Shown here: piece by piece, positions 51,615 to 62,021 of the stretch | Position numbering within the stretch: position 1 is the stretch's first letter | How the letters are laid out: each line of letters starts with the position of its first letter | Source of the DNA: Winogradskyella marincola | Lineage (GTDB): Bacteria > Bacteroidota > Bacteroidia > Flavobacteriales > Flavobacteriaceae | Direction: 5' to 3' | Assembly (NCBI RefSeq): GCF_029624125.1 | Contig: NZ_JARSBN010000005.1 | Coordinates: forward strand, 228,651-292,650 | DNA: 64,000 nt | Program-made: the position numbers and the translations under genes | Notes under the pieces: generated by a model | What the model was told of the DNA's origin: nothing | What the model saw: only the letters and a program-made list of their open reading frames with translations | Database searches by the model: none

Positions 51615-52397
51615 TTGGAAAACTTACAACTTTGGGAATTTAGATTTATAGACTTTGTAGATGTTTTCCTAGTGGCTATTCTACTCTATTACATCTACAA
51701 GCTTGTAAAAGGCACAGTTGCTATCAATATTTTTATTGGTATTCTTATTATTTATTTTGCCTGGCGACTTACAGACTACCTGCAAATGCAGATGCTTTAC
51801 AGCATTTTTGATGGTTTTATGAAGGTTGGTATTATTGCACTTATTGTAGTTTTTCAGCCCGAAATCCGAAAGTTTTTATTGCTCGTAGGCTCAACAAATA
51901 TTGGTGGTAAAAAGGGGATTTTCAAAAATTTTAAATTCTTAAAAAACGACGACCAAACCTCTACAGATGTCGATGCAATTATAACGGCTTGCAATAAAAT
52001 GGGTGCTACAAACACTGGAGCATTAATTGTTATTGAACGCAACAATAACCTTGACTTTTTAACTAACACTGGTGATGAGATGAATATTTTGGTCTCTCAA
52101 CCTATTATTGAAAGTATCTTTTTTAAAAACAGTCCGTTGCACGATGGTGCTATTATTATTGATAAAAATGTGGTAAAAGCCACACGTGTGATTTTACCTG
52201 TTAACAACGAAAAACATATACCTGAGCGTTTTGGGCTGAGACATAGAGCTGCGATTGGTATTACCGAAAAAACAGATGCTCTTGCCATTGCTGTGAGTGA
52301 AGAAACAGGGCAATTATCTTACATTAAAAATGGTGAATTTGTGATGTTTAAAGACACAGATGATCTTGTAAAAAAGATTAAAGAAGACTTAAACTAA
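51615..52397 (+). CDS. cdaA: diadenylate cyclase CdaA
   Basis: Makes the second messenger cyclic di-AMP from two ATP. The 260-residue protein has three membrane helices (about 10-75) and a DAC domain (about 100-250) with Asp177-Gly-Ala (HDGAIIID) and Arg209-His-Arg211 (FGLRHRAAIGITE), both catalytic motifs intact. The start is TTG at 51615. In Bacteroidota cdaA commonly follows folP. Cyclic di-AMP controls potassium/osmotic balance in other phyla. Confidence 0.95.
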   Translation: MENLQLWEFRFIDFVDVFLVAILLYYIYKLVKGTVAINIFIGILIIYFAWRLTDYLQMQMLYSIFDGFMKVGIIALIVVFQPEIRKFLLLVGSTNIGGKKGIFKNFKFLKNDDQTSTDVDAIITACNKMGATNTGALIVIERNNNLDFLTNTGDEMNILVSQPIIESIFFKNSPLHDGAIIIDKNVVKATRVILPVNNEKHIPERFGLRHRAAIGITEKTDALAIAVSEETGQLSYIKNGEFVMFKDTDDLVKKIKEDLN

Positions 52398-53195
52398 ATG
52401 AACTGTAAAAATTGCAATAACACGCTTAAGGACACTCAGAAGTATTGCGATGAGTGTGGTGCAAAAGTGATTAACAATCGCCTGACACCTAAAGTGCTCA
52501 TAAAACAATTAAACGAGCAGTTTTTATCTATTGACAATAAGTTTTTAAAAACATTTATTTCTCTATTCACTAAACCAGATAAGGTCATTGATGGCTTTAT
52601 AAATGGACAAAGAAAAACACACTTAAATGTTGTTACCTACTACGCTATTTCACTTACGGTTTTAGGTTTTCAAATGTTTATTCTGAAAAACTTTTTTCCT
52701 GAATTTATTGAATCTCAAAGTTCAGCTTTTGATGAAAGTTTTAAAATGGCTGGAAACGGAAATAAAAATCTGTTTGAAAATTTCCCTGATGTTTTTAATA
52801 ATTATCAAGGTGTTTTCTTTTCGCTTTTTATGCCTTTTATTGCTATTGGTACTTGGCTGATTTATCTAAACAAACCCAAATATAACTACACAGAGCACCT
52901 TGTAATTAATTTGTATCTAACAGCTCAAACAATTTATATTAGCTTTTTTGTATATATTTTGATGGCTCTCTTTGGTATTAAAGATTACCTTTTTATATCT
53001 ATAATAATTACTTTGCCTCTAATAGTTTATGGAGCTTATGTCTTTAAAAAACTCTATTCTACAAAATTTATAGACGCCTTTATTAGATACTTTATAGCCT
53101 ACATTTTATATATGATTGTATTTGGTATAATTCTGTTTGCAATAACTGTAGTAGTTGTTATTTATTTAATTTCCACAGGACAGCTTAACCCTTGA
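52398..53195 (+). CDS. DUF3667 membrane protein with zinc ribbon
   Basis: A 265-residue protein starting directly after cdaA. N-terminal zinc ribbon (MNCKNCNNTLKDTQKYCDEC, four Cys in CxxC pairs), then the DUF3667 pattern (SLFTKPDKVIDGFINGQRKTHLNVVTYYAISLTVLGF) and about five membrane helices. DUF3667 proteins are common in Bacteroidota and of unknown function. Adjacent position suggests a link to cyclic di-AMP or membrane homeostasis, unproven. Confidence 0.85.
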   Translation: MNCKNCNNTLKDTQKYCDECGAKVINNRLTPKVLIKQLNEQFLSIDNKFLKTFISLFTKPDKVIDGFINGQRKTHLNVVTYYAISLTVLGFQMFILKNFFPEFIESQSSAFDESFKMAGNGNKNLFENFPDVFNNYQGVFFSLFMPFIAIGTWLIYLNKPKYNYTEHLVINLYLTAQTIYISFFVYILMALFGIKDYLFISIIITLPLIVYGAYVFKKLYSTKFIDAFIRYFIAYILYMIVFGIILFAITVVVVIYLISTGQLNP

Positions 53196-53280
53196 TATTT
53201 CCTATATATTATATAACAACAAATGTGGTGTTATATTTAAGTGGTATGCTTTAGAAAAATATTAAAAAACCTACTATAAG

Positions 53281-55053
53281 CTATATTGCTTCGGCTTTTA
53301 AAAACTGAACTTCGTAAAGGTTTTTATAATACCCTTCTTTCTTTTTTAGTAAAGATTTGTGTGTTCCCATTTCGACAATCTGCCCAGCATCCATAACAAT
53401 AATTTTATCTGCTTGTTGAATAGTCGCTAATCTATGCGCAATTACAATTGATGTTCTTCCTTTAGTAATTGTATCTGTAGCATCTTGTATTAATTGCTCT
53501 GAATACGAATCTACAGATGATGTTGCCTCATCTAAAATTAAAATACTAGGATTGGTAACATAAGCTCTTAAAAACGAAATTAACTGACGTTGACCTGAAG
53601 ATAACATAACACCACGTTCCTTTACGTTGTAGTGGTATCCACCTGGCAGACTTGTTATAAAATCGTGTATACCAATAGCTTTAGCTGCCGAGACTACATC
53701 CTCTTCTGTGATGTATTCATTATTTAGTGTAATGTTGTTTAGAATAGTATCTGCAAACAAAAACACATCTTGTAACACTACTGCTATTTGATTTCTCAAC
53801 GAGCTTAGAGTCATATCTTTTATGTCTGTGCCATCCACTCTAATATGACCAGAATCTATTTCATAAAAACGGTTCAATAAATTAATTATGGTAGATTTAC
53901 CAGCTCCTGTTGCACCAACAATAGCCACAGTTTCACCTGCTTCAACATTAAACGAAACTCCTTTAAGGACTTCTTCATCTTTAATATAAGAAAATCTAAC
54001 ATTATCAAATTCTATTTTACCATTAAAATGATTGGCTTCAATAGTACCATGATCATTAATATTAGAAGTCGTATCTAAAACTCTAAAAACACGATCAGCA
54101 GCTACCATTCCCATTTGTAATGTATTGAATTTGTTAGCTATTTGATACAACGGCCTAAATAGCATTGGAATAAACATGGTAAAAGAAATAAGATCCCCTA
54201 AAGTTGTAGTCGCTCCAACATTTAAAGCTGTAAAACCACCTACCAAAATAACCAAAGCCATTGTAAGTGAAGACACAAATTCTGCAATAGGAAAGAAAAT
54301 AGAATTGTACCAAACAGTCTTTAACCATCCTTTTTTATGACGCTCGTTTATAGCTTTAAACTTCCTGTATTCTGTTGCCTCTCGCGTAAACAACTGTAAA
54401 ATTTTCATTCCTGTTACACGCTCTTGCACAAAAGAATTAAGGTTAGATACTTCTGTACGTACATCTTCAAAAGCACGTTTCATATACTTCTGAAAAATTT
54501 TAGTAGCAACTATAATAATAGGCATCGTTGCAAAAACAATCAAACTCAATTTTAAGTTAATAAATGCCATAAACACTGCAACAACTAACATCTTTAGCAT
54601 ATCACTAAATATCATAAACAAACCTTGCCCAAAAATATCTGCAATACGTTCCATATCGGTTACAGCTCTGGTAATTAAAACTCCTACAGAAGATTTATCA
54701 AAGTAGGTCATTTTAAACTTTAGAATGTGCTTAAAAAGTTTTACACGTATATCTTTTACAACAGACTGTCCAAGCCAACTTGCATAATAGATAAATAGTA
54801 GCTGAGACACTACTTCCAAAACAAGAAGCACCAGCATAATACCCATATAAAACATGAAACCACCATACTCTTTGTTAGCTATTTTTACATCTATTGCATC
54901 TTTTAAAATCCTTGGTCTAAGCGCACCAAAAACAGCTAAACCTACAACACAGACTAAAGAAATTATAAATACTGTTTTGTAAGGCTTTATATAATGTAGT
55001 AATCGCTTAAAAAGCGATGTATCGAATATTTTCTTTTTATTTTTTTCTGCCAT
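53281..55053 (-). CDS. ABC exporter, fused permease-ATPase (MsbA/multidrug type)
   Basis: A 590-residue homodimer-type exporter. Six-helix transmembrane domain (about 20-320) with the coupling segment LNSFVQERVTGMKILQLFTRE, then the ATPase (about 345-580): Walker A GATGAGKSTI, Q-loop VLQDVFLFADTI, signature LSSGQRQL, Walker B ILILDEATSSVDSYSE and switch His in IVIAHRLATI. Could flip lipids or export drugs; no substrate context. The stop of DUF3667 converges on it. Confidence 0.93.
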   Translation of the reverse strand: MAEKNKKKIFDTSLFKRLLHYIKPYKTVFIISLVCVVGLAVFGALRPRILKDAIDVKIANKEYGGFMFYMGIMLVLLVLEVVSQLLFIYYASWLGQSVVKDIRVKLFKHILKFKMTYFDKSSVGVLITRAVTDMERIADIFGQGLFMIFSDMLKMLVVAVFMAFINLKLSLIVFATMPIIIVATKIFQKYMKRAFEDVRTEVSNLNSFVQERVTGMKILQLFTREATEYRKFKAINERHKKGWLKTVWYNSIFFPIAEFVSSLTMALVILVGGFTALNVGATTTLGDLISFTMFIPMLFRPLYQIANKFNTLQMGMVAADRVFRVLDTTSNINDHGTIEANHFNGKIEFDNVRFSYIKDEEVLKGVSFNVEAGETVAIVGATGAGKSTIINLLNRFYEIDSGHIRVDGTDIKDMTLSSLRNQIAVVLQDVFLFADTILNNITLNNEYITEEDVVSAAKAIGIHDFITSLPGGYHYNVKERGVMLSSGQRQLISFLRAYVTNPSILILDEATSSVDSYSEQLIQDATDTITKGRTSIVIAHRLATIQQADKIIVMDAGQIVEMGTHKSLLKKKEGYYKNLYEVQFLKAEAI

Positions 55054-55088
55054 CTTTAAGCCAAAATTAGCCCTATAAATGTTTATTC

Positions 55089-55829
55089 TTATCTAATATT
55101 TTCTGGGTATGCAATACGCACCAAATATAATCCATGTGCCGGAACTGAAAAACCAGCTTTACCTCTGTCTTTTGACTCTATTATTTGATGCAAATCTTCA
55201 GGCTTTAATTTTCCTAAACCTACATTAACCATTGTACCAACAACGGCTCGCACCATATTCCTTAAAAAACGATTAGCTTTTATGGTAAACAGTAGTTCAG
55301 ATCCGTTTTGTACCCAAATAGCTTCCATAATATCACAATTATACGTTTTTACATCTGTTTTACTTTTAGAAAAGCATTGAAAATCGTTATACTCAAATAA
55401 GATTTTACAAGCTTTGTTCATAGCATCAATATCTAAAGGCAAATGCATTTGATATGAATAATCATAATCAAACACATTTTTTAAAGTTGAAACTCTGTAA
55501 TGATATGTTCTACTTAAGGCATCAAACCTTGCATGTGCCTCAGCGTTAACACTAAAAACATCTTGTATTGCAACATCTTTAGGCAAAAAAGAATTTAACT
55601 TATAAGTTAAATCTTCAGGTTTAATTGGGTTATCAAAATCAAAATGGGCAAACATTTGAGACGCGTGTACGCCTGCATCTGTTCTACCTGCACCGACAAT
55701 ATCTATTTTTTCCTTTAGAATAGTACTCAACGCTTTTTCTATAACTTCTTGTACCGAAATAGCATTTGGCTGATTTTGCCAACCATGATAGGCTTTACCA
55801 TTGTATGACAACTCTAAAAAATATCTCAA
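55089..55829 (-). CDS. truA: tRNA pseudouridine(38-40) synthase
   Basis: Isomerises uridines 38-40 in the tRNA anticodon arm. The 246-residue protein has the catalytic Asp51 in GAGRTDAGVHASQM, FLELSYNGKAYHGWQNQP at the start and RFLRNMVRAVVGTMVNVG in the C-terminal half. Upstream of the ABC exporter on the same strand with a 35-base gap. Confidence 0.96.
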   Translation of the reverse strand: MRYFLELSYNGKAYHGWQNQPNAISVQEVIEKALSTILKEKIDIVGAGRTDAGVHASQMFAHFDFDNPIKPEDLTYKLNSFLPKDVAIQDVFSVNAEAHARFDALSRTYHYRVSTLKNVFDYDYSYQMHLPLDIDAMNKACKILFEYNDFQCFSKSKTDVKTYNCDIMEAIWVQNGSELLFTIKANRFLRNMVRAVVGTMVNVGLGKLKPEDLHQIIESKDRGKAGFSVPAHGLYLVRIAYPENIR

Positions 55830-55903
55830 AAGATTGGCTATTTTTGCTTTTTAAAGTCACAAAGATACATAGAATCGTTAGTTAAAATCACAATATTATC
55901 TTA

Positions 55904-56395
55904 ATGCAAAAGATACTGCTCTTATCAGACACACATAGTTACATTGATGACACTATTATAAAATACGTAAAGCAAGCTGATGAAGTGTGGCATGCTGGTG
56001 ACATTGGAGATTTAAAAGTAACAGACGAAATAAAAAAATACAAGCCACTAAAAGCAGTTTATGGCAATATTGATGACACCAAAGCAAGAGCCGAATTCCC
56101 TTTGAATCTTCGTTTTCAATGCGAAGAGGTTGATGTTTACATCACTCATATCGGAGGATATCCTCCAAAATATAATAGCTGGGTTAAAGAAGCACTTCAA
56201 AATAACCCACCAGATTTATTTATTTGTGGTCATTCTCATATTCTAAAGGTAATGCCAGACAAAAAACTAAATCTTTTACACATGAATCCTGGTGCTGTTG
56301 GCAAACATGGATTTCATCAAAAAAGAACCATGCTACGATTTAATATAGAAGGTAAAAATATTAAAGACTTAGAAGTTATAGAATTTGACAGATAA
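55904..56395 (+). CDS. YfcE/MJ0936-type metallophosphoesterase
   Basis: A 163-residue calcineurin-like phosphoesterase: LLLSDTHSYIDD, HAGDIGDLKV, VYGNIDDTKA (NxD for the usual GNH/D), THIGGYPP and CGHSHILKV supply the metal ligands. Substrate specificity unknown; likely phosphodiesters in the cytoplasm. Divergent from truA. Confidence 0.9.
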   Translation: MQKILLLSDTHSYIDDTIIKYVKQADEVWHAGDIGDLKVTDEIKKYKPLKAVYGNIDDTKARAEFPLNLRFQCEEVDVYITHIGGYPPKYNSWVKEALQNNPPDLFICGHSHILKVMPDKKLNLLHMNPGAVGKHGFHQKRTMLRFNIEGKNIKDLEVIEFDR

Positions 56396-56400
56396 AAATG

Positions 56401-56430
56401 AAAAACCCAGACGGCAGCGTCTGGGTTTTT
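56401..56430. terminator. intrinsic terminator, convergent
   Basis: AAAAACCCAGACG pairs with CGTCTGGGTTTTT around GCAG, between the phosphoesterase (+) and DUF4293 (-) genes. Confidence 0.88.
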
Positions 56431-56458
56431 CGCACTAATACTACTAAGATTTTAGGTT

Positions 56459-56869
56459 CTATCGTAATCTATCTACAGATTTTACAAGATCTTCGTCCTT
56501 TTTAATAGCCTTGTTTGCCAAGACTAAACACACAATAGAAAAAATAGGAAGAAGAATCCCAATACCTTTCTCAGAAACATTCGTTTCTCCAGATATATTT
56601 AGAGATTGATATACAAAGATTCCTAGTAAAATAAAGTTTAATATTATATTCACTCGTCCCATTACAAATTGAGACTTTCTATTTTTAAAACTAAAAATCG
56701 CGATTAAAGATAATAAAGCAGAAGCTAAAAACAAGCTTAAATACAAATAATCATTTGCTGCAAAAACTTTTACATCTTCTGTGTTAGTCCACAAATGAAA
56801 CACAAATATTAGTCCTGCCGAAATAACAACAGATAAAAATAAATAAAGTGTTTGTATGCGCTGAATCAT
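56459..56869 (-). CDS. DUF4293 membrane protein
   Basis: A protein of about 136 residues with four membrane helices. MIQRIQTLYLFLSVVISAGLI is the DUF4293 start; NRKSQFVMGRVNIILNF is the conserved loop before helix 3. An upstream Met at 57001 would add 44 residues with no family match, so I chose 56869. It lies divergent to rho, a neighbourhood conserved in Flavobacteriaceae. Function unknown. Confidence 0.85.
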   Translation of the reverse strand: MIQRIQTLYLFLSVVISAGLIFVFHLWTNTEDVKVFAANDYLYLSLFLASALLSLIAIFSFKNRKSQFVMGRVNIILNFILLGIFVYQSLNISGETNVSEKGIGILLPIFSIVCLVLANKAIKKDEDLVKSVDRLR

Positions 56870-57086
56870 ATCTTCAATTAAAAAATTGCGTTGCAAAATT
56901 AGCAGTTTATTTTTTAAAAAGATAGAAATTGTTTTAAAATAAAATTGTATTATTGCAATAGAATGAAGCAACACACTGGTTTGCATAGTTCTATCTTCCA
57001 AATTAATTTCACTTTTTTTCTTTTTATTTCATTTAGAAAATCTTGAATTAATAATATCAAATTATAATACATTATATTACATACGA

Positions 57087-58712
57087 ATGTTTGAAATTTC
57101 ACAGTTAAAAGCTAAAAAGCTTCCTGAGTTACAGGATATAGCTAAACAACTCAATGTACCTAAGTATCGCTCTATGAAAAAGCTAGACTTGGTATATCAA
57201 ATCTTAGATTATCAAGCTGCTAATCCTGAAGCTGTAAAATCTACAGTTGAAACAGACTCTAAACCAGAGCCAAAACAAAACAAGCCTCAACAAAAAAGAG
57301 CGCGAGTACAGAGAAAACCAAAAGAAAATAACGATCAGAAGTCTATAGAATTTTCTGAGAAATCTGAGAAAAAGGAAAACTCTAAGCCTCAAGAAAAAAA
57401 GTCTAACAACGACGCTCCTCAAAAACAACAACGTCAAGACAATAAGTCTAACGATCGTAAGGAAGACAACAGACGCTCTAACAACAACAATCAAAAAAAC
57501 GATAATAGACAAAACCGAAACAACAACAATAATAACAATCAAAAAAACAATGGTAATAAAGATAATAGAAACCGTTATCGTGAGCCAGATTTTGAATTTG
57601 ATGCTATTATTGAAAGTGAAGGTGTGCTAGATATAATGCAAGATGGTTATGGATTCCTAAGATCATCTGACTACAACTACTTAACTTCACCTGATGATAT
57701 CTATGTATCGCAATCTCAAATACGTTTATTCGGACTTAAAAAAGGTGATACTGTTCTTGGTCATGTAAGACCTCCTAAAGAAGGTGAAAAATATTTCCCC
57801 CTTATTAAGGTAAGTAAAATCAATGGCCAAGATCCTAATGTTGTAAGAGATCGTGTTGCTTTTGAACACTTAACTCCTCTTTTTCCTAAAGAGAAATTTA
57901 ATATTGCTGAAAAACAAAGCACTATTTCTACAAGGATAATGGATTTGTTTTCGCCAATAGGAAAAGGGCAACGTGGTATGATTGTATCGCAACCAAAAAC
58001 TGGTAAAACTATGTTACTAAAGGATGTTGCTAACGCTATAGCAGCTAATCATCCTGAAGTATATCAAATGATTTTACTAATTGATGAAAGACCTGAAGAA
58101 GTAACAGACATGCAACGTAATGTACGTGGCGAAGTGATTGCCTCTACTTTTGATAAAGAAGCGCACGAACACGTAAAAATTGCAGATATTGTTTTAGAAA
58201 AAGCAAAACGATTAGTAGAGTGCGGACATGATGTTGTAATCTTACTAGACTCTATTACACGTTTAGCAAGAGCATACAATACAGTACAACCTGCATCTGG
58301 TAAAATTTTATCAGGTGGTGTTGATGCAAACGCTTTGCACAGACCAAAACGTTTCTTTGGTGCAGCACGTAATATTGAAAATGGTGGTTCTTTAACTATC
58401 ATCGCTACAGCATTAACAGAAACAGGATCTAAGATGGATGAAGTTATCTTTGAAGAATTTAAAGGTACTGGTAATATGGAATTACAATTAGATCGTAAGA
58501 TTTCTAACCGTCGTATATTCCCAGCGATAGACCTTACTTCTTCTAGCACAAGACGTGATGATTTATTATTAGACGACAACACGATTCAAAGAATGTGGGT
58601 AATGCGCAAATACCTTGCTGATATGAACCCTGTGGAAGCTATGGAGTTTATAAACGATCGTTTTAAACAAACCAGAAATAACGAAGAGTTCTTAATCTCT
58701 ATGAATGGGTAA
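57087..58712 (+). CDS. rho: transcription termination factor Rho with Asn/Lys-rich insert
   Basis: Hexameric ATP-dependent RNA helicase that ends transcription. The 541-residue protein has an N-terminal Rho-N helical domain (1-46, [19 protein letters not shown]), a low-complexity hydrophilic insert of about 115 residues (about 50-165, rich in Asn, Lys, Gln, Arg), an OB-fold RNA-binding domain ([21 protein letters not shown]) and the RecA-like ATPase ([36 protein letters not shown]). The insert is typical of Bacteroidota Rho and may aid RNA binding or phase separation. Confidence 0.96.
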   Translation: MFEISQLKAKKLPELQDIAKQLNVPKYRSMKKLDLVYQILDYQAANPEAVKSTVETDSKPEPKQNKPQQKRARVQRKPKENNDQKSIEFSEKSEKKENSKPQEKKSNNDAPQKQQRQDNKSNDRKEDNRRSNNNNQKNDNRQNRNNNNNNNQKNNGNKDNRNRYREPDFEFDAIIESEGVLDIMQDGYGFLRSSDYNYLTSPDDIYVSQSQIRLFGLKKGDTVLGHVRPPKEGEKYFPLIKVSKINGQDPNVVRDRVAFEHLTPLFPKEKFNIAEKQSTISTRIMDLFSPIGKGQRGMIVSQPKTGKTMLLKDVANAIAANHPEVYQMILLIDERPEEVTDMQRNVRGEVIASTFDKEAHEHVKIADIVLEKAKRLVECGHDVVILLDSITRLARAYNTVQPASGKILSGGVDANALHRPKRFFGAARNIENGGSLTIIATALTETGSKMDEVIFEEFKGTGNMELQLDRKISNRRIFPAIDLTSSSTRRDDLLLDDNTIQRMWVMRKYLADMNPVEAMEFINDRFKQTRNNEEFLISMNG

Positions 58713-58743
58713 CACACACCGTATTCAAACAATTTTATAATGT

Positions 58744-58778
58744 AAAAAAAGCCTTGAATTAGTTTTCAAGGCTTTTTT
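58744..58778 (+). terminator. intrinsic terminator of rho
   Basis: AAAAAGCCTTGAA pairs with TTCAAGGCTTTTT. Confidence 0.85.
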
Positions 58779-58827
58779 ATTAATTGATTCTAACAAACAT
58801 AGTAATCAATTATAAATATATAGACAC

Positions 58828-58860
58828 AAAAAAAGGCTTCCGAAATCGAAAGCCTTTATA
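58828..58860 (-). terminator. intrinsic terminator of rpsT
   Basis: Minus strand AAAGGCTT and AAGCCTTT arms with a small internal mismatch, followed by seven T. Confidence 0.8.
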
Positions 58861-58881
58861 TATTCTTAGCAGTTTCTACGA

Positions 58882-59133
58882 TTATAACGCAGCAACGTGT
58901 TTAGTTAATTGAGATTTTAAGTTACCAGCTTTATTAGAGTGGATAACATTTTTCTTAGCTAACTTATCAATCATACTAATAACAGATGGCAACATTGTTT
59001 TTGCCTCGCTAGCATCAGTTAACTCACGTAATTTTTTTATAGCATTACGAGTAGTCTTGTGCTGGTATCTGTTAAGCACTCTTTTCTTTTCGTTACTTCT
59101 AATTCTTTTTAAAGCTGACTTATGATTTGCCAT
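58882..59133 (-). CDS. rpsT: 30S ribosomal protein S20
   Basis: An 83-residue basic helical protein binding 16S rRNA. ANHKSALKRIRSNEKKRVLN and KMLPSVISMIDKLAKKNVIHSNKA-type segments are the S20 core. It is preceded on the same strand by tRNA-Glu and followed by a terminator. Full length. Confidence 0.96.
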   Translation of the reverse strand: MANHKSALKRIRSNEKKRVLNRYQHKTTRNAIKKLRELTDASEAKTMLPSVISMIDKLAKKNVIHSNKAGNLKSQLTKHVAAL

Positions 59134-59157
59134 TTTATTTTTTCTAATTAAAAATTG

Positions 59158-59229
59158 TAGCCCGTAGGGGAATCGAACCCCTCTTACCAGGATGAAAACC
59201 TGGCGTCCTAGCCGATAGACGAACGGGCC
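59158..59229 (-). tRNA. tRNA-Glu (anticodon TTC)
   Basis: Read leftward: acceptor GGCCCGT pairs with ACGGGCT, the anticodon arm CCAGG-TTTTCAT-CCTGG carries TTC, and the T-arm has GGGGTTCGATTCCCC. CCA is not encoded. It lies just upstream of rpsT. Confidence 0.95.
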
Positions 59230-59338
59230 ATTTGGTTATTATCATTCTTTAATGAACCAACAATGTTTCCATTGCGGGTGCAAATATACAGTACTTTTTC
59301 AATATTGCAACAACTAATTAATTTTTTTTTCAAAAAAT

Positions 59339-60823
59339 TTAATATGCTTTTGCAAACAACACTCTTTGAGTTGACAAATTACCAGTAAATACGCACTTTC
59401 CTTCTTCTTTTTTATTTTCTAGAGGAATACATCGTATTGTCGCTTTTGTTAGATCTTTTATCTTTTGTTCTGTTTCTATAGTACCATCCCAATGCGCAGA
59501 AATGAAACCGCCTTTACTTTCTAATACTGCTTTAAACTCATCAAAAGTATCTACTTCTGTTATATGACTATTTCTAAAATCTAAAGCTTTATTAAATAAG
59601 CTGTTTTGAATCTCTTCTAATAAATCCTTTACAACAACATTAATTCTGTCTAATGCAACGATCTCTTTGGTAAACGTATCTCTTCTTGCTAATTCTACAG
59701 TTTCGTTTTCTAGATCTTTAGGACCTATTGCTATTCTTAATGGTACACCTTGCAATTCGTGTTGTGCAAATTTTGCTCCTGGTCGCAAAGTATCTCTACC
59801 ATCAAACTTTACACTAATATTTAGTTCTCTTAAATCACTAGTAATTTGATCTGCTACTTTTTTTATAGCTTCAAATTGTTCTTCATTCTTATATATAGGA
59901 ACTATAACTACTTTATATGGAGCTAAATTTGGTGGTAAAACCAATCCTTTATCATCGCTATGTGTCATTATCAACGCTCCCATCAATCGTGTAGATACTC
60001 CCCAAGATGTTGCCCAAACATAATCTTGTTTTCCTTCTTTGTTTGTAAATTTCACATCAAAGGCTTCAGCAAAATTTTGTCCTAGAAAATGAGATGTACC
60101 TGCTTGCAAAGCTTTTCCATCTTGCATTAAAGCTTCTATACAATAAGTATCTTCAGCTCCTGCAAAACGTTCGCTTTCTGTTTTTACACCTTGAACAACA
60201 GGAATAGCCATAAAATTCTCGGCAAATTGAGCATAGACCTCATTCATCTGAACAGTTTCTGCTATCGCTTCTTCTTTTGTTGCGTGTGCGGTATGTCCTT
60301 CTTGCCATAAAAACTCAGCAGTTCTGAGAAAGAGTCTAGTTCTCATTTCCCAGCGCACAACATTTGCCCACTGATTTACTAAAATTGGTAAATCCCTGTA
60401 ACTTTGAATCCATCCTTTATATGTATTCCAAATTATGGCCTCACTTGTAGGTCTTACCACAAGCTCTTCCTCTAACTTAGCATTAGGATCTACTCTAAGC
60501 TTACCTTCATTATCAGGATCGGTCTGTAATCTGTAGTGCGTTACTACAGCACATTCCTTAGCAAAACCTTCGGCATTCTTTTCTTCTGCTTCAAATAAAC
60601 TTTTTGGAACAAATAAGGGAAAATAAGCATTTTGATGCCCAGTTTCCTTAAACATCCTATCTAATTCTGCTTGCATTTTTTCCCAAATTGCATATCCGTA
60701 AGGTTTTATTACCATACATCCACGGACAGCAGAATTTTCGGCTAAATCAGCTTTTACAACTAATTCATTATACCATTTTGAATAATCTTCAGCTCTAGTA
60801 GTAAGATTTTTACTCATTTTCAA
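59339..60823 (-). CDS. proS: proline--tRNA ligase (ProS type 3)
   Basis: Charges tRNA-Pro with proline. The 494-residue, eukaryote/archaea-like short form lacks the bacterial editing insertion. Class II motifs: [26 protein letters not shown] (motif 2 region), [22 protein letters not shown], and [15 protein letters not shown] with the C-terminal anticodon domain ([14 protein letters not shown]). Full length. Confidence 0.96.
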   Translation of the reverse strand: MKMSKNLTTRAEDYSKWYNELVVKADLAENSAVRGCMVIKPYGYAIWEKMQAELDRMFKETGHQNAYFPLFVPKSLFEAEEKNAEGFAKECAVVTHYRLQTDPDNEGKLRVDPNAKLEEELVVRPTSEAIIWNTYKGWIQSYRDLPILVNQWANVVRWEMRTRLFLRTAEFLWQEGHTAHATKEEAIAETVQMNEVYAQFAENFMAIPVVQGVKTESERFAGAEDTYCIEALMQDGKALQAGTSHFLGQNFAEAFDVKFTNKEGKQDYVWATSWGVSTRLMGALIMTHSDDKGLVLPPNLAPYKVVIVPIYKNEEQFEAIKKVADQITSDLRELNISVKFDGRDTLRPGAKFAQHELQGVPLRIAIGPKDLENETVELARRDTFTKEIVALDRINVVVKDLLEEIQNSLFNKALDFRNSHITEVDTFDEFKAVLESKGGFISAHWDGTIETEQKIKDLTKATIRCIPLENKKEEGKCVFTGNLSTQRVLFAKAY

Positions 60824-60917
60824 AGTTTTGGCACAAATATTGTGACTATGTTAAATAAAAAAATAGTTGCGCAAAACTAACTATTTTTGCTATGTTCAAC
60901 AATAAAATATAAGAGAT

Positions 60918-61982
60918 ATGCAATTTAAAACCATTACTAAGCACAAATTGCCATTTTTTGTTGCACTCGGTTTGATTACCGTGTTAACTTCATGTGGTTC
61001 TTTTCAATATGCAGGTTACGATGATGACGGCATTTATTCATCTGAAGATTATAACACAACCGAGGTTGAACAACCTGTAGTTACAACGTCTACAAACGAC
61101 TCTGATTACTATAAAAATTATTTTGCTGACTCCTCTGCTCAATTAGAAGCAGTTATGGAAGATAATGAGGTTTTTACTGACATAGATTCTTACGAGGGCA
61201 ATTACTTAGAAAGAACTCAAGATACCATAGAGCAAAGACCTGTGTATGGTGGTTGGGGACAAAATAATGAAAGTATTACCATAAATATTATAGATAACGG
61301 CTGGTACGGCTGGAACGACCCTTGGATGTGGAATGCTGGTTGGGGCTACGGTTGGAATAATTGGGGCTGGAATAACTGGAGATGGAACTCTGGCTGGCGT
61401 TATGGATACGGCTGGAATAACTGGGGCTGGAACGCTGGTTGGGGCTATGGTTGGAACAATTGGGGCTGGGGACCTGGATGGGGCTATGGCTGGAACAATT
61501 GGGGATGGAACGGCTACCATAGAGGCAATAGATATGCCTATAATGCAGGGAGAAGAAGCTCTATGATAAACAACAATTACCTAAACCGTGCAAGCAGAAG
61601 CTCTTCTGCTTTATCTAGACGAAACAACTCTTCTAGCAGATTATCTCGTAGTGCAACAGGATCTAGTGTTGGTAGATCTAACTCTGCTGTACGTACATCC
61701 AGAAATGGGACAATAAGAAACTCATCTAGGTCTTCTAGTAGCAGAATATCAAGACCAAATACCAGTAGATCTTCAGGAACTGTTAGATCAGCAAGAAGCT
61801 CAAGATCTTCATCTGGTACTATCAGATCAACTAGAAGTTCGAGGTCTTCAAGTGGCTCTGTTAGGTCTTCTAGAAGTTCATCTTCAAGATCATCAGGAAG
61901 CATGAGATCTTCGGGTAGCTCTAGATCTTCTTCTAGCGGATCTCGATCTGGCGGAAGCAGTAGCAGACGCGGAAGAGGATAA
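60918..61982 (+). CDS. lipoprotein with Trp/Gly/Asn repeats and Ser/Arg-rich tail
   Basis: A 354-residue lipoprotein (LITVLTSCGSF, Cys at 26). An acidic stretch (30-115) is followed by about ten short Trp-Gly-Tyr/Asn repeats (about 130-195, units like GWGYGWNNWGWN) and then a Ser/Arg-rich tail (about 205-354, repeating RSSR and SGSVRSSRS). The tail recalls eukaryotic SR domains; here it is on the envelope side. No family name. It may bind polyanions or carbohydrate at the surface. It lies directly upstream of a FadL-family porin gene (39-base gap). Confidence 0.75.
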   Translation: MQFKTITKHKLPFFVALGLITVLTSCGSFQYAGYDDDGIYSSEDYNTTEVEQPVVTTSTNDSDYYKNYFADSSAQLEAVMEDNEVFTDIDSYEGNYLERTQDTIEQRPVYGGWGQNNESITINIIDNGWYGWNDPWMWNAGWGYGWNNWGWNNWRWNSGWRYGYGWNNWGWNAGWGYGWNNWGWGPGWGYGWNNWGWNGYHRGNRYAYNAGRRSSMINNNYLNRASRSSSALSRRNNSSSRLSRSATGSSVGRSNSAVRTSRNGTIRNSSRSSSSRISRPNTSRSSGTVRSARSSRSSSGTIRSTRSSRSSSGSVRSSRSSSSRSSGSMRSSGSSRSSSSGSRSGGSSSRRGRG

Positions 61983-62021
61983 TTAGTACAGTTTTATAGC
62001 AAACACTTTTAAAAATTACTT

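Noticed and set aside
56870..57001. 44-residue N-terminal extension of the DUF4293 protein
   Set aside because: The extension does not match the family; the Met at 56869 aligns with the usual start.
57204..57542. Hydrophobic minus-strand ORF inside rho
   Set aside because: It is the reverse of the Asn/Lys-rich codon run of the Rho insert (AAC/AAA to GTT/TTT), so an open frame is expected by composition.
61320..61510. Regular short DNA repeats that might suggest a CRISPR array
   Set aside because: Units are of irregular length, in frame, and encode Trp-Gly-Asn repeats; there are no equal spacers or cas genes.
61333..61566. Plus-strand ORF within the Trp/Gly repeat region
   Set aside because: It is a frame shadow of the low-complexity repeats of the lipoprotein gene at 60918 and has no independent start signals.
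61577..61903. Long minus-strand ORF rich in Leu/Asp/Glu opposite the Ser/Arg tail
   Set aside because: AGA/TCT-type codons of the Ser/Arg repeats read backwards give Leu/Glu/Asp runs without stops; composition, not coding.
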